From contig JAJDAT010000014.1 in assembly GCA_029261715.1 (NCBI GenBank), forward strand, positions 124,001 to 188,000: a stretch of 64,000 bases of DNA, given 5' to 3'. Shown here one piece after another: positions 18,100 to 28,656 of the stretch (positions are counted from its first letter, which is position 1; each line of letters opens with the position of its first letter). The DNA comes from Nitrospinia bacterium. Its GTDB lineage: Bacteria > Nitrospinota > Nitrospinia > Nitrospinales > JAJDAT01. Under the pieces are notes generated by a model that had not been told where the DNA came from, did not search any database, and worked only from the letters and a program-made list of their open reading frames with translations. The translations under genes and the position numbers were made by a program.

Positions 18100-19344
18100 T
18101 TACCTCTCTAAAACTTCGTAAAATATTTTTTCCAAACGGTCAACGGATAAACTCCAATCGTACTTCTTCTCCGCTTCTTTTCTACAGTTTTCTTTTAAAG
18201 CCAAAAAGGATTCGGAGTTTTCAAAAAAATCCTGCAATAAAATTGACATAGATTCTGGCGAGGAATCTTCAAATAAGAGCTTTGAATCAATATTGCTCAA
18301 AATCTCCTTAGTTCCTCCAACTGGAGTCCCAAAAACCGGTAAACCGCTGGCTAAAGCTTCTACCGTTGCAAGACCAAACCCTTCAATTGCTAGAGTGGGC
18401 AAAACAAATAAATCTGCAGCCCCATAATAATAGGCTATATCTTCATCAGAAACTCTTCCTGCTAGTCTTATTTTCTCTCCCATTCCATGCTTTTCAATTT
18501 GATTCCGAAGACTATTTTCCAGAGATCCCGCTCCCACAATTGTCAGACAAAATAATAATTTGGGGTTCCTCTGATTCACCAAATAGCAAGCATCGATTAA
18601 ATTTTGCAACCCCATACGAGCTTCCAACCTCCGAACAGTCAAAAGCATCTTATTATCTTTGGGGACTCCTATACGTTTGCGGCATTCGTCTTGAGATAAA
18701 CCAGTAATTCCAGGTTTGAAAGTCTCTAAATCAACACCTCCCGGAATAACATTTAATTTTGACTTCTTGAAAGGAAAAAAATCTTGAAATCGCCTTTTAG
18801 TATAAGAACTTAAGAAAACAAATCGTTTGGATGCAAAAAAGCAAATCCACTCTATTATTTTTATTACCCATAATTTTGCCCTAAGCTTAAAATCAAAAAA
18901 AGGTACCTTATTATAATTTTGGAATCCCAAACAGTTTATTTTTTCCTCATCAAACCATAAACTGTGAAAATGGTACACCCTTGGTATTTTCCAAAGCTTC
19001 GAACTAAACAAACAAGCAAAATCAACAAGAGGATTATGTATATGAATTAGGTCTATTTTGTATTTTGCGATTATTTTTTCAGACACCCGACGAACTTCTT
19101 TTATCAAACTAATAAAACTTTTACACTCTTTAGCGCCTATTCTGTAGTATTCAATTCCATCGATAATCTCAAAGTCTGGTAAGAAATCATTAGGTTTACA
19201 AGCAATTTGAACCACTTTATGTCCTTTTTCCACTAATCTCTTGTTCACCTCATAAGTCAATTTCCATGCTCCACCCATTTCATCTGGGAAACAATAAAAC
19301 TGTAAAGACAATATTTTCAATGGCTTTTCATTACTTATCATCAT
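18100..19344 (-). CDS. Glycosyltransferase family 4
   Basis: A 414-residue GT-B fold enzyme. The N-terminal Rossmann domain shows the donor-side glycine region (MGGAWKLTYEVNKRL) and the C-terminal domain carries the nucleotide-sugar E-x7-E motif, EGFGLATVE, followed by ASGLPVFGTPVGG. GT4 enzymes transfer a sugar from a nucleotide donor with retention on the cytoplasmic face. An upstream TTG at 19389 would add a hydrophobic stretch but has no ribosome binding site, so ATG 19344 is preferred. It leads the GT4, TMTC, TMTC, YfhO set. Confidence 0.88.
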   Translation of the reverse strand: MMISNEKPLKILSLQFYCFPDEMGGAWKLTYEVNKRLVEKGHKVVQIACKPNDFLPDFEIIDGIEYYRIGAKECKSFISLIKEVRRVSEKIIAKYKIDLIHIHNPLVDFACLFSSKLWKIPRVYHFHSLWFDEEKINCLGFQNYNKVPFFDFKLRAKLWVIKIIEWICFFASKRFVFLSSYTKRRFQDFFPFKKSKLNVIPGGVDLETFKPGITGLSQDECRKRIGVPKDNKMLLTVRRLEARMGLQNLIDACYLVNQRNPKLLFCLTIVGAGSLENSLRNQIEKHGMGEKIRLAGRVSDEDIAYYYGAADLFVLPTLAIEGFGLATVEALASGLPVFGTPVGGTKEILSNIDSKLLFEDSSPESMSILLQDFFENSESFLALKENCRKEAEKKYDWSLSVDRLEKIFYEVLER

Positions 19345-19510
19345 ACGAATTATAATAGGGAAGATTAATGGAAAGAACAAGTAGAACAATAAAAGTAAAA
19401 AACGTTTTCTATTCCAAAACAGAAATCATCTTTCTCTTTTTTTATTAAGAATGTTTATGTATACTGTATCTTTTTTTAGACTAATTAAACCGATATTGTA
19501 AATATCTCCA

Positions 19511-20998
19511 ATGAAACATGTTGACAATCAGCCAAATATACAAGCTCTAAGGAAAATTTCCTCCTTATTTGCCACAGCAGACCTGGAAATTGACCATTTG
19601 TTAAGCTTAGCAATTGAAACGGCTACTGAAACCATTGGAGCTCGAAACTCCTCTCTACTTTTGGTTGACGATAATTCTGGACACCTTCAATTCTACCAAG
19701 CTTCCGGGCAAAAAAAGATACAATTAAAAAACTTTGAAATTCCACCTGGAATGGGTCTTGCTGGAGCGGTTTTGGAAAATGGCAAACCTATCGTTTCAAA
19801 CGACGTAGTAAACGATCCCCGGTGGTACAGCTATATTAACGAAAAAATTAGCTTTCAAGTAACCGCAATTGCAACTTTACCCCTCATTATTGATAATGAG
19901 GTAATAGGAGTGCTTCAATTCCTCGATAAATTAGACGAAACCCCATTTTCTGAGAAGGACGTTGGAACTTTAGAAAAGTTTGCCAATATGATGGCAGCTT
20001 TCATCAACACTTCTCAAAGTAAAAAAATATTAGGAAGGGAGTTTGATCGACTGCGACAGAAATACATGCGTCGCTACATGATTGTGGGAGAAAGCAAAGC
20101 TCTTAGAAAATGCATTATGGAGTGTGAAAAAGTAGCAAATTCTAAAGCTGCAGTTTTGATTTCCGGAGAAAGCGGAACGGGAAAAGAGCTATTTGCGAAT
20201 ATGATCCATGATCGAAGTAACCGTCAAACAAAGCCTTTTATTTCTGTTAATTGTGGAGCCTTACCAGATTCAATTTTAGAAAGAGAACTATTTGGTCACG
20301 AGAAAGGCGCTTTCACTGGTGCTGATTCCAGAAAAATAGGGCTATTTGAAGCAGCCCACACCGGAACGTTATTTTTAGACGAAATCGGAGAAATGCCTCT
20401 AGAAATGCAGGTCAAACTTTTAAGGGTTATTCAAGAAGGCTCTTTCATGCGTTTAGGCGGGACAACTCCTATTCAAGTAGATGTAAGAATTATTTCTGCC
20501 ACTAACCAAAATTTAGAAAAATCTGTGCCAGAAGGTCTGTTTAGAAAAGATTTATATTACCGAATAAATGTCATTAATATCAAATTACCCTCTCTGAGAG
20601 ATAGAAAAGAAGATATTCCAGATTTAACTTCTTTTTTCCTTAAAAAACATAGTCGAGATGGACAAAATCCCGTAAAATGCGGCAAAGAAGTTTTAAGCTA
20701 TTTGATGAGTTACAGTTGGCCTGGAAACATTAGGCAATTAGAAAACGTTGTTGAAAGAGCTTTAGTTCTTTGTGACAGTGACGAACTAACAAAAGAGTCC
20801 TTTGAATTTGAAACAGAAACGCCATCTATTGACGTTGGAGTAGGCCAGAGCCTTAAAGAAGCAAACGACGCTTTTCGGCGTTGCTATATCTCCAAGACTT
20901 TAAATTCTACCGATGGCAACCGCACAAAAGCGGCAAAAATTCTTCAAGTTCAACGGTCTTATCTTTCCCGGTTAATCAAAGAGCTAGAAATTGATTAA
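19511..20998 (+). CDS. GAF-domain sigma-54-dependent activator
   Basis: A 495-residue, three-domain regulator. A GAF domain (about 25-170, including the [14 protein letters not shown] segment) is followed by a sigma-54 AAA+ domain with Walker A GESGTGKE (219-226) and GAFTGA (266-271), and a Fis-type HTH at the C-terminus ([24 protein letters not shown]). The GAF domain senses a small ligand or modulates ATPase activity, as in NifA and NorR. Unlike NorR, the Fe-ligand set is not evident here. It is divergent from the GT4 operon and precedes folD on the same strand. Targets are not visible. Confidence 0.9.
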   Translation: MKHVDNQPNIQALRKISSLFATADLEIDHLLSLAIETATETIGARNSSLLLVDDNSGHLQFYQASGQKKIQLKNFEIPPGMGLAGAVLENGKPIVSNDVVNDPRWYSYINEKISFQVTAIATLPLIIDNEVIGVLQFLDKLDETPFSEKDVGTLEKFANMMAAFINTSQSKKILGREFDRLRQKYMRRYMIVGESKALRKCIMECEKVANSKAAVLISGESGTGKELFANMIHDRSNRQTKPFISVNCGALPDSILERELFGHEKGAFTGADSRKIGLFEAAHTGTLFLDEIGEMPLEMQVKLLRVIQEGSFMRLGGTTPIQVDVRIISATNQNLEKSVPEGLFRKDLYYRINVINIKLPSLRDRKEDIPDLTSFFLKKHSRDGQNPVKCGKEVLSYLMSYSWPGNIRQLENVVERALVLCDSDELTKESFEFETETPSIDVGVGQSLKEANDAFRRCYISKTLNSTDGNRTKAAKILQVQRSYLSRLIKELEID

Positions 20999-21071
20999 AA
21001 ATACCTGCCAAAATTGAATTTTAACGGTCAGGTCCCTCCCAATAAACAAAGTATTAAGTACTGGTTAAATA

Positions 21072-21929
21072 ATGACGGCTAAAATAATTGACGGTAAAAA
21101 AGTTTCCGCTAGCATATTAGAAAAGCTAACCCAGCAAACCAAAGATTTAAAAAAACAATTCGGTCGAGCTCCAGGATTGGCTACAGTATTAGTGGGAGAA
21201 GACCCCGCTTCGCAAGTATACGTTCGAAATAAAAATAAACGATGTAAAGAAATAGGATTTCAGTCATTTGAACAAATTCTACCTGCAGACATCCCCGAAA
21301 CAGAGCTACTCCAATTAGTCGAAAACCTTAATAAAAACCCTGACGTAGATGGAATTTTAGTCCAATTGCCTTTACCTAACCACATAAGATCTGAGCTTAT
21401 TCTGGAAGCAATTCTTCCAGAGAAAGACGTTGACGGTTTTCATCCTGTTAATGTTGGCGGTCTAGCTTCGGGGAAAAATGTTCTTTGCCCTTGCACTCCG
21501 TCTGGGGTTATCCAAATGTTGGATTATTATGAAATCTCAATTGAAGGAAAAAATGCCGTTATTTTGGGAAGAAGCAATATTGTAGGAAAACCTCAAGCCT
21601 TCCTCTTGTTGCATCGAAACGCTACCATTACAATTTGTCATTCTCGTACAAAAAATTTAGAGGAAGTAACATCTTCGGCAGATCTTCTTATCGCCGCCAT
21701 TGGAAAACCAAATTATGTGACGGCGAATATGGTTAAAGAAGGCGCCGTAGTAATTGACGTAGGTATCAATCGCGTAGATGGGAAATTAACTGGAGACGTT
21801 GATTTTGGCCCTGTCGCAGAAAAAGCCTCTTATATCACTCCTGTTCCTGGAGGGGTTGGTCCCATGACAATCGCCATGCTCATGAGTAATACCCTAAAAG
21901 CCTTCAAAGCTCGAGTAAATGCTGAGTAA
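21072..21929 (+). CDS. folD: Bifunctional methylenetetrahydrofolate dehydrogenase/cyclohydrolase FolD
   Basis: A 285-residue FolD of normal family length. It converts 5,10-methylene-THF to 10-formyl-THF using NADP in the cytoplasm. The YVRNKNKRCKEIGF segment holds the catalytic Lys, QLPLP follows, the cofactor-binding loop is GRSNIVGKP, and the C-terminal signature PVPGGVGPMTIAML is intact. It stops 5 nt before xseA, and the folD-xseA pair is a common arrangement. Base composition matches its neighbours. Confidence 0.96.
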   Translation: MTAKIIDGKKVSASILEKLTQQTKDLKKQFGRAPGLATVLVGEDPASQVYVRNKNKRCKEIGFQSFEQILPADIPETELLQLVENLNKNPDVDGILVQLPLPNHIRSELILEAILPEKDVDGFHPVNVGGLASGKNVLCPCTPSGVIQMLDYYEISIEGKNAVILGRSNIVGKPQAFLLLHRNATITICHSRTKNLEEVTSSADLLIAAIGKPNYVTANMVKEGAVVIDVGINRVDGKLTGDVDFGPVAEKASYITPVPGGVGPMTIAMLMSNTLKAFKARVNAE

Positions 21930-21934
21930 ACACA

Positions 21935-23584
21935 ATGGACTTAACTCCTAACTCATTTACATCCCCCTCTGAAGATTCACATGAAACCAGAATCTATTCA
22001 GTAAATGACATTACAGAAGACATTAAATCAATATTAGAAGCCGCTTTCGATGGGGTTTGGATTGAAGGAGAAATTTCTAATTATCGAGTAGCCGCTTCAA
22101 ATCATGCTTATTTTGTATTAAAAGACGATCGTTCTCAAATCCGTTCTGTAATGTTCCGGCATCAAAAAAGTAGACTCCGCTTTGACCCTGAAGACGGCGA
22201 TCAAGTTCTACTATTCGGGAGAATATCTGTTTATAACGCACGAGGCGAATACCAAATTATCGCCGAAAATATGGAACCTCGCGGTTTAGGAGCTCTTCAA
22301 AAAGCCTTTGAGCAATTAAAGGCAAGATTGTCTAAAGAAGGTTTATTTGAAGAATCAAAAAAAGTGGAAATCCCATGGTTTCCTTGGAAAGTAGGCATAA
22401 TTACCTCTCCTACCGGAGCCGCCGTTCGGGATATCATTGAGGTTATCTCGAGAAGAAATTCCAACGTATCGATCTTACTTAATCCAGTTAAAGTTCAAGG
22501 CGAAGGCTCGGCCGAAGAGATTGCAGAAGCAATTGAACAAATGAACGAATTGTCCGATGTCGATGTATTAATTGTGGGAAGAGGTGGAGGCTCGATTGAA
22601 GACCTATGGGCGTTTAACGAAGAAATTGTCGCCCGCGCTATTCACGATTCAAAAATTCCCATTATATCGGCTGTTGGCCATGAAATTGATTTCACTATCG
22701 CCGACTTTGTAGCCGATTTAAGAGCTCCAACCCCATCGGCAGCAGCGGAATTAGCAGTTCCGGAACTTTCTGACGTAATGTCACAGTTGCGCGCTAATAC
22801 CGAAACCCTAATCAAATCAGTTCAAGAAAAAATCGAAGGTCAACGCCAACAATTAACGAACTACACAAACCGTAGGTTTTTTCGATCTCCTATGGAAATC
22901 ATACAACCCGCAGCTCAGCGATTGGACGATTTGAATCAAAGGTTAGCTCGAGCTCCAAGCCAAGGTTTAAAATTACGGAAAGAACGTCTACGTGGAACTG
23001 TTCAAAGTCTATTTAATAATTCTCCGGAAAGAAAATTTGAGAACTTAAAAGAGCGCTTAACTGACCGCATCCAACGTTTATCCCGAGTTCCAGAAAAAAC
23101 ATTTTCTATTAAGAGAGAAAGACTACAAAACCTACTTCAATTATTGCTCCACAATTCTCCTAAAAGTAGTATATCCATATCAATAAATAAATTAGACGAT
23201 ATAAATAGACGTTTCATCAGAGCGCCAATCCAAGGAATAAAGCTTCATAAGGAACGACTTCGTCAAGCGTCTCAGGCGCTAGCTTATAATTCACCTGCGG
23301 CTAAAATCTCTGCTCAAAGCGAGAAGCTCGAAGCGTTGACATCGCAACTAATTAAAAGAATAAACTCGTTAACTCAATTTAAAAGAGAACAACTGGGAGG
23401 TTTGGGGAAAAGTTTAAACGCTCTAAGTCCACTTCAAGTTTTAGACAGGGGATACAGCGTTACGTTCTCTAAAGAAACAGGTAAAGCTCTTAAAGAGATT
23501 AAAGAAGTTAAACCAGGCGACAAAATTCAAACTCAACTTTCTAATGGCAAGTTAGATTGCACTGTTGACAAAGTTTTTGAATAA
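21935..23584 (+). CDS. xseA: Exonuclease VII large subunit XseA, enlarged
   Basis: A 549-residue XseA, about 90 residues longer than the Escherichia coli protein. The N-terminal OB-fold (SVNDITEDIKSILEAAF to about 120) and the catalytic domain are complete, including GRGGGSIEDLWAFNEE, AVGHEIDFTIAD and RAPTPSAAAE. The extra length lies in the helical region (about 335-510). About four modules of roughly 45 residues repeat there, each with RL near the start, RxPxx, K-x-x-x-L and NSP near the end. The end (LSPLQVLDRGY) is canonical. No xseB is seen downstream, since the next gene converges. XseA degrades single-stranded DNA with XseB. Confidence 0.95.
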   Translation: MDLTPNSFTSPSEDSHETRIYSVNDITEDIKSILEAAFDGVWIEGEISNYRVAASNHAYFVLKDDRSQIRSVMFRHQKSRLRFDPEDGDQVLLFGRISVYNARGEYQIIAENMEPRGLGALQKAFEQLKARLSKEGLFEESKKVEIPWFPWKVGIITSPTGAAVRDIIEVISRRNSNVSILLNPVKVQGEGSAEEIAEAIEQMNELSDVDVLIVGRGGGSIEDLWAFNEEIVARAIHDSKIPIISAVGHEIDFTIADFVADLRAPTPSAAAELAVPELSDVMSQLRANTETLIKSVQEKIEGQRQQLTNYTNRRFFRSPMEIIQPAAQRLDDLNQRLARAPSQGLKLRKERLRGTVQSLFNNSPERKFENLKERLTDRIQRLSRVPEKTFSIKRERLQNLLQLLLHNSPKSSISISINKLDDINRRFIRAPIQGIKLHKERLRQASQALAYNSPAAKISAQSEKLEALTSQLIKRINSLTQFKREQLGGLGKSLNALSPLQVLDRGYSVTFSKETGKALKEIKEVKPGDKIQTQLSNGKLDCTVDKVFE

Positions 23585-23619
23585 AACTTTTGCTCACACT
23601 ACCTTCTTCTGAAAAACTT

Positions 23620-24192
23620 TTAGCCGGTTATCATATCTTCAACTTTAGATAACACCGGTGAATCTTTGAGTACCTTAATCGCTTCGACACTCATCTTATT
23701 ATTAACAACATCCAAATATTTTAGGTCTGTTAAAGAGGCGGCTTCTGCGAGGGACTTTGCCCCTTCGTCACCTAAATTATTTTCGGCCAAATCTAAAGTT
23801 GTTAAGTTTGATAAATAAAGTGAGATAGAAAGTTCTTCAGCGGCTTTTGCCCCTACCTTGCATTTCCACAAATTCAAAGCTTTTAAGTTTGAAAAATTAG
23901 AAGATTGAGCTATCGCCGCCACTCCTTCATCCCCAATATCGTTACGTTCTAAGTTTAACGAAACGAGTCCTTTAATGACAGGTGAATTGGCTAAATGTTT
24001 AATGCCTTCAGCCGTCAGATCATTACGCTCTAAATTTAATTCTTTCAAATTTGCGAATCGTTCGTCATTTGATATGAACTTCAATCCTTCGTCACCAATG
24101 TACTTTAGGCGAATGTCCAATACCGTCCCGTCGTTCTTTAACATTTCAGGAGCGATTTCCTCTACTGGTTGATCATTAAACGGTTTTTTCAT
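23620..24192 (-). CDS. Leucine-rich repeat protein, ribonuclease-inhibitor type
   Basis: A 190-residue soluble protein with about five LRRs of the 28-residue type, each with L-x-x-L-x-L-x-x-N-x-(I/L)-G/T-x-E-G, for example LNLERNDIGDEG and LDLAENNLGDEG. This forms a small alpha/beta solenoid for protein binding. No catalytic domain, signal peptide or membrane segment. It precedes the M1 aminopeptidase gap in the minus direction (75 nt) and converges with xseA. The partner is unknown. Confidence 0.82.
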   Translation of the reverse strand: MKKPFNDQPVEEIAPEMLKNDGTVLDIRLKYIGDEGLKFISNDERFANLKELNLERNDLTAEGIKHLANSPVIKGLVSLNLERNDIGDEGVAAIAQSSNFSNLKALNLWKCKVGAKAAEELSISLYLSNLTTLDLAENNLGDEGAKSLAEAASLTDLKYLDVVNNKMSVEAIKVLKDSPVLSKVEDMITG

Positions 24193-24266
24193 CTTTCTTT
24201 CCTTTTCTAACTACGAAATATTTTTCGTCTAATAAATGTTTTAATTATCTCAACTATCTATATTCT

Positions 24267-26879
24267 TCATGATTTAGATTTTTTCTTAATTTTAACTTCT
24301 TCAGTTCTTTCTAACTTTTCTAATCGATCTCTTAAAGATTTATTTTCTTTTACGACATCGTCTAATTCAGATCGAATTTCTCCGATTTCTTTTGGTTTTT
24401 TAGCAGAATTTCTTAAAGCCGCAATTGCATCTTCAGCCCTTCTTTGCAATCGCCCATCAGGTTCATTATCAGCCAGTTTTCTCAAAATTGAAACCGCAGC
24501 TAAATCTTCTAACGTTTGCAACGCTTGTATCGCTCCTAGTTTACCTCGAAAAATAGCGGCAGGAGTACCTCTCGTTTCGCGGGCATAGCGAGCCAGTAAT
24601 TCCAAAGCTTTTCCCTTTTTGCTTTCAAATCGCTTCGCTAGTATAGCCAACCCTCTCATTGCCGCCACTCGGCTCAATTTAGGAGCGCCATACTCAGCGC
24701 CCTTTTCAAAAACATCCCAAGACTTTTCATCCTCAAGTTCCGCCAAACCGGCATAAACAGCAATCTTTGCCATGTCGTTATGAGTTTCTTTTTCTAAAGC
24801 ATTCTCGAGAAATTCTCTCGAATCAACGTCTTTAATTCTTCCTAAAGCTCTTAATGCAACAGCTTCTACTCGATACGAGGAGTCGCCTTGCGCCACTTTT
24901 CTTAAAGCCTTAGCGACTTTATCATCTCGAATAAAACCTCCCAAAGCGCTGACAACTCCATGACGAACTTTTGGGCAATCATGTTTTAAACCTTTCAAAA
25001 GACCATCTCGCGCTAAATCACCGCCAATTTTTTTAAGCGATGAAGCTATTCTGTTTGAAACGCCCCAAAACTTTTCTTTAACTAATCGTTCCGAAAGAAG
25101 TTTAATATCTTCAGTCGAAGGCTTTTCGGCAAGAGCGACAGCGGCTTCTAATCTACCTATAGGGTCTGGATCTTTCTTCAATTGCTCCGCTAACATTGGT
25201 CGAGCTAAATCCAATTTAACTTTCTTACAAGGAATTTCATAATCTGGGTCCAACCGAACAAAAGCAGGTTTGCTTTTCAATTTAAAAGAAAACCTATTTT
25301 CCTTGGTATCTAATATAATTGGGAATGTTTCATCTTTTTTTCCATAAAAAAAACGGAGATTCATTGGAAGGTGGAATAATAAATCTTCCCCTTTATTCTC
25401 AGACTTCTGGTTTTGCTTAATAACAACAGTTCCAATCTTATTGGTATTATCCCAACTGAATCCCAATTCTAGAACGGGATAACCGCCACGAAAAATCCAT
25501 TGAGCCGCCCATTCATCGTAATTTTTAGAAACTGTTTCTTCGATACAACGAAGCAAATCTACCGTTTCCACTAAATCAAATTCATGTCGCTTTAAAAATA
25601 AACCTAAAACTTTGCGAAAATTTGATTCTCCCAAAGACGCCATCAAATGACGTAATCGAACGGCCCCTCCCGGATATAAATGAGCGTCGAATAAATCGAT
25701 TGGCTCTTTATACACATTAGTCACAATAGGCCGACGGTAACTTGCATCTTCGCCAAAATACATTTCTGCGTCTTCATACAATTGATATCGAAATTCGTCT
25801 TCGCCTTTAGATTCTCTCGTATATAAAGCGTCAAAATAAGTTGCGAACGATTCATGCAACCATGCGTGTGACCATGTCTTAGCAGTAACAAGATCTCCAA
25901 ACCACATGTGCGCCGCTTCATGAGCCACCAATCCATTAGAATTTATATCTAAATGAGCTCGATTATCGTGAAGGGTTAAATCAGTTTGGGTTGTTACTGT
26001 AAAGTTTTCCATTCCTCCAAAAATAAATTCTGGTACCGCAATCTGGGTATAATGCGGATAGGGATATCGGTAACCCACAAAATCAGAAAAAAAGCGGATG
26101 ATTTTCCCCGTATCTTGGAATGAATTTTTCCCTTCCTTTTCCCTACCCTTTTGCACATACCATTTAATATTAGTTCCACTAACCATTTCGCTATGTTCGG
26201 CAAATTCTCCGCCAACAATTGAAAGCAAATAGGTCGAGTATGGAAGCTCCAATTTGTAATGAAAAAAAGATTCCTTTGGCGTAATTTTCTTTTTTAATAA
26301 TTTCCCATTGGCCAAACCAAACATTCCAGAAGGCAACCTTAGAACAACTTCAGTCGTTTGCTTAAAGTTTGGCTGATCAAAACATGGAAAATAATATCTT
26401 GAATCCTCGTCTTGTCCTTGAGTCCAAACCGTTTTAAAACGATCAGGATAGTCGGCATCCGGTTTTGTAAAATAAATACCTGCCAACGGCTTTTCTACGG
26501 AATGGTCTATAGAAACTGAAATTTTTGTTCCAGGTTTAAGAGGAGTCTTTAAAAAGGCTATAACTTTCTCTCCAGTATTATCAAAATCAACTGGCTTATC
26601 TTGAATTCGAACTTTTGAGACTTGTAGTCGCATTGCATCAAAACCAATTTCCACAACATTGGCAGAATTAACTTTAAGATCATAGCGGGTCGTACCCCAT
26701 ACCTTCTCTTGGTCCCAATCGAAGCGTAAATCCAACTTTAAATGAATTGGAACAACCGATGTGTCTGGTCCGTAATGTGGTTTTGAACCTTTTTGGGCAA
26801 ATGGTTTGCGCTCTAAGAGTCCCCAATGCTCCGAAAAACCTTCCACATAATGACATTTACAGTATCTCGTTGAATGCAA
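24267..26879 (-). CDS. M1-family aminopeptidase with C-terminal HEAT repeats
   Basis: An 870-residue zinc metallopeptidase. The beta-rich N-terminal domain is followed by the exopeptidase signature GGMENF, the zinc motif HEAAH (about 317-321) and the third ligand Glu about 19 residues later (LHESFATYFDALYTRE). From about residue 580 to 830 there are HEAT-like repeats (for example ALRALGRIKDVDSREFLENAL). A short charged coiled coil ends the protein (ENKSLRDRLEKLERTEE). It removes N-terminal residues from peptides. The start is TTG at 26879 with AGAGG 5 nt upstream; there is no signal peptide, so it is cytoplasmic. Confidence 0.92.
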   Translation of the reverse strand: MHSTRYCKCHYVEGFSEHWGLLERKPFAQKGSKPHYGPDTSVVPIHLKLDLRFDWDQEKVWGTTRYDLKVNSANVVEIGFDAMRLQVSKVRIQDKPVDFDNTGEKVIAFLKTPLKPGTKISVSIDHSVEKPLAGIYFTKPDADYPDRFKTVWTQGQDEDSRYYFPCFDQPNFKQTTEVVLRLPSGMFGLANGKLLKKKITPKESFFHYKLELPYSTYLLSIVGGEFAEHSEMVSGTNIKWYVQKGREKEGKNSFQDTGKIIRFFSDFVGYRYPYPHYTQIAVPEFIFGGMENFTVTTQTDLTLHDNRAHLDINSNGLVAHEAAHMWFGDLVTAKTWSHAWLHESFATYFDALYTRESKGEDEFRYQLYEDAEMYFGEDASYRRPIVTNVYKEPIDLFDAHLYPGGAVRLRHLMASLGESNFRKVLGLFLKRHEFDLVETVDLLRCIEETVSKNYDEWAAQWIFRGGYPVLELGFSWDNTNKIGTVVIKQNQKSENKGEDLLFHLPMNLRFFYGKKDETFPIILDTKENRFSFKLKSKPAFVRLDPDYEIPCKKVKLDLARPMLAEQLKKDPDPIGRLEAAVALAEKPSTEDIKLLSERLVKEKFWGVSNRIASSLKKIGGDLARDGLLKGLKHDCPKVRHGVVSALGGFIRDDKVAKALRKVAQGDSSYRVEAVALRALGRIKDVDSREFLENALEKETHNDMAKIAVYAGLAELEDEKSWDVFEKGAEYGAPKLSRVAAMRGLAILAKRFESKKGKALELLARYARETRGTPAAIFRGKLGAIQALQTLEDLAAVSILRKLADNEPDGRLQRRAEDAIAALRNSAKKPKEIGEIRSELDDVVKENKSLRDRLEKLERTEEVKIKKKSKS

Positions 26880-26920
26880 AATATCCTCTACCTTTCAATA
26901 ATTTTTATTAAAATAATTTT

Positions 26921-27331
26921 TTAGAATTTGAATAAATCAAACGCCTTTTTTATCACCTTAGGTAATTGTAAAGATCCTTTATTAATTCCCGGACAAAACC
27001 CCGCTGTTAACTCCCAATGCTGTGGCGTTTCCATATTTTCTCGCCAGAAAGGGTATGTTCTACACTGGGCAGGTTTAGCCTCGTGAATTGCGCAGCCTTC
27101 AAACGTCAAAAATGGACATGGATTACCTTCTTGAACGTCTATATACCACATATCGTGTTCTTTCTTAAGAAACTCTGATTTAAAAAGTTTCTGAGAAAGC
27201 TGCAAATATTCTGCTGCATCTCGGACGTCCTTGCGGTCCATATAAACTACTCCTGGCTTCGTGCAGCATTTAAAGCAATCAGGCTCGCATTCAAAACGTA
27301 CGGGCTCTTTTTCCCACCAGTTGGTCTCCAT
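26921..27331 (-). CDS. YkgJ-type CxxxC cysteine-cluster protein
   Basis: A 136-residue protein of the YkgJ family (zinc/iron-chelating domain). The cysteine pattern is complete: CEPDCFKCC (14-22), CPFLTFEGCAIHEAKPAQCRTYPFW (about 72-96; the Cys positions bind the metal) and a last Cys in GFCPG. Biochemical function is unknown; a metal or Fe-S cluster is predicted. It begins 4 nt after proB and is probably cotranscribed with it. Confidence 0.88.
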   Translation of the reverse strand: METNWWEKEPVRFECEPDCFKCCTKPGVVYMDRKDVRDAAEYLQLSQKLFKSEFLKKEHDMWYIDVQEGNPCPFLTFEGCAIHEAKPAQCRTYPFWRENMETPQHWELTAGFCPGINKGSLQLPKVIKKAFDLFKF

Positions 27332-27335
27332 TATT

Positions 27336-28508
27336 CTATAACAATACTAAATCGTTTCTATGAATCACTTCCTCATAAAAACGCTCATGAAGAGCTGAGC
27401 GAACAGCAGATGTTTTAAGTCCTTTAATTTTATCTAAATCTCTTGAACTATAATTAACCAAACCAACGGCAAATTCTTTTCCGGATTCGTCTAAAAGATT
27501 TACCGCATTACCAAACTCAAAATTTCCTTGAATTTCTACAACCCCAGCTGAAAGCAAACTTTTGCCTCTAGAAAAAATCGCCTTTTTAGCTCCCGCATCA
27601 ATTCGAATTTTGCCTTTAGATTTTAAAGTATGGGCGATCCAATGTTTACGACTTTTAATTTTAGATGTGCCCGACCAAAACAAAGTCCCAATATCTTCGC
27701 CAAACGTAATCTTTTCTAAGGAATTTAAGTTCTTCCCATTCATGATAATTGTTGGAATGCCAAAGCTAATAGTTTTTTTTGCCGCTAATACCTTAGTATA
27801 CATTCCTCCAACGGTATAATGACTACCGCTTTTACCCGCCAGTTGCAAAATTTTGTTCGTGATACTTCCCACAAATGGAATCAATTCTGGAGGCGTTCCA
27901 TTTTTTGCAATCTTCTTAGTGGGATCGCTCGAATATAAACCGTCAATATCTGACAATATTATTAGCAATTGAGAATCCACCAGACAGGCAGATAATGCTG
28001 CCAAGGTATCATTATCCCCAATTTTGATTTCATCTACAGATACGGTATCGTTTTCGTTAATTATTGGAATCACTCCATGCGATAGCAGCGTATTAATAGT
28101 ATTCTTTGCATTAAGATATCGTTTGCGATCTCCCAAGTCGTGGTGGTCAAATAAAATTTGAGCGACTTTAAGCCCTTCTTTTTCAAACCGCTTTTCGTAT
28201 ATCCGCATCAAGTAACTTTGACCTATAGCGGCGCATGCTTGTTTTTCAGGAATCGATAAACGCGGAGCTTTTATATCCAACCGGCCTCTACCTGCCATGA
28301 CTGCTCCCGACGAAACTAGAACGACTTCATACCCGTTATCAATCAATCTCTTCACGCAGGCTGAGATTTTACTAACAGTACCTTCGTCCAACTCTAAAAC
28401 AGAATCATCCAGTTTTGGTTTTTGCCGTGCGATAACGCTACTGCCAATTTTAATAACAATACGTTTTAAACCTTTTAATATTTCTTTTCTTGCCGAAGCG
28501 TTTTCCAT
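27336..28508 (-). CDS. proB: Glutamate 5-kinase ProB
   Basis: A 390-residue ProB with an N-terminal amino-acid kinase domain (IVIKIGSSVIA, VSSGAVMAGRGRL, IINENDTVSVDEIKIGDNDTL split across the active site) and a C-terminal PUA domain (about 290-370). It phosphorylates L-glutamate to glutamyl-5-phosphate, the first proline step. PUA-containing ProB forms are typical of proline feedback-regulated enzymes. proA is not in the window. YkgJ follows directly on the same strand. Confidence 0.95.
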   Translation of the reverse strand: MENASARKEILKGLKRIVIKIGSSVIARQKPKLDDSVLELDEGTVSKISACVKRLIDNGYEVVLVSSGAVMAGRGRLDIKAPRLSIPEKQACAAIGQSYLMRIYEKRFEKEGLKVAQILFDHHDLGDRKRYLNAKNTINTLLSHGVIPIINENDTVSVDEIKIGDNDTLAALSACLVDSQLLIILSDIDGLYSSDPTKKIAKNGTPPELIPFVGSITNKILQLAGKSGSHYTVGGMYTKVLAAKKTISFGIPTIIMNGKNLNSLEKITFGEDIGTLFWSGTSKIKSRKHWIAHTLKSKGKIRIDAGAKKAIFSRGKSLLSAGVVEIQGNFEFGNAVNLLDESGKEFAVGLVNYSSRDLDKIKGLKTSAVRSALHERFYEEVIHRNDLVLL

Positions 28509-28656
28509 TTAAAAAATAGGGAATCATTTAGTAAAATTTTTAACGGTATTAATATAACACGGCAGGAGGTAGGCGGGAATCTAAAGTGTGAAGAGGATAA
28601 AATGCCGAATTTCATCGACAAGAAAAAGCCGAGTAATGTTTATTTAATCTAATCTT

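Noticed and set aside
18366-18707. A 113-codon plus-strand frame opposite the GT4 gene
   Set aside because: It is antisense to the E-x7-E region of a well-supported GT4 and lacks a ribosome binding site.
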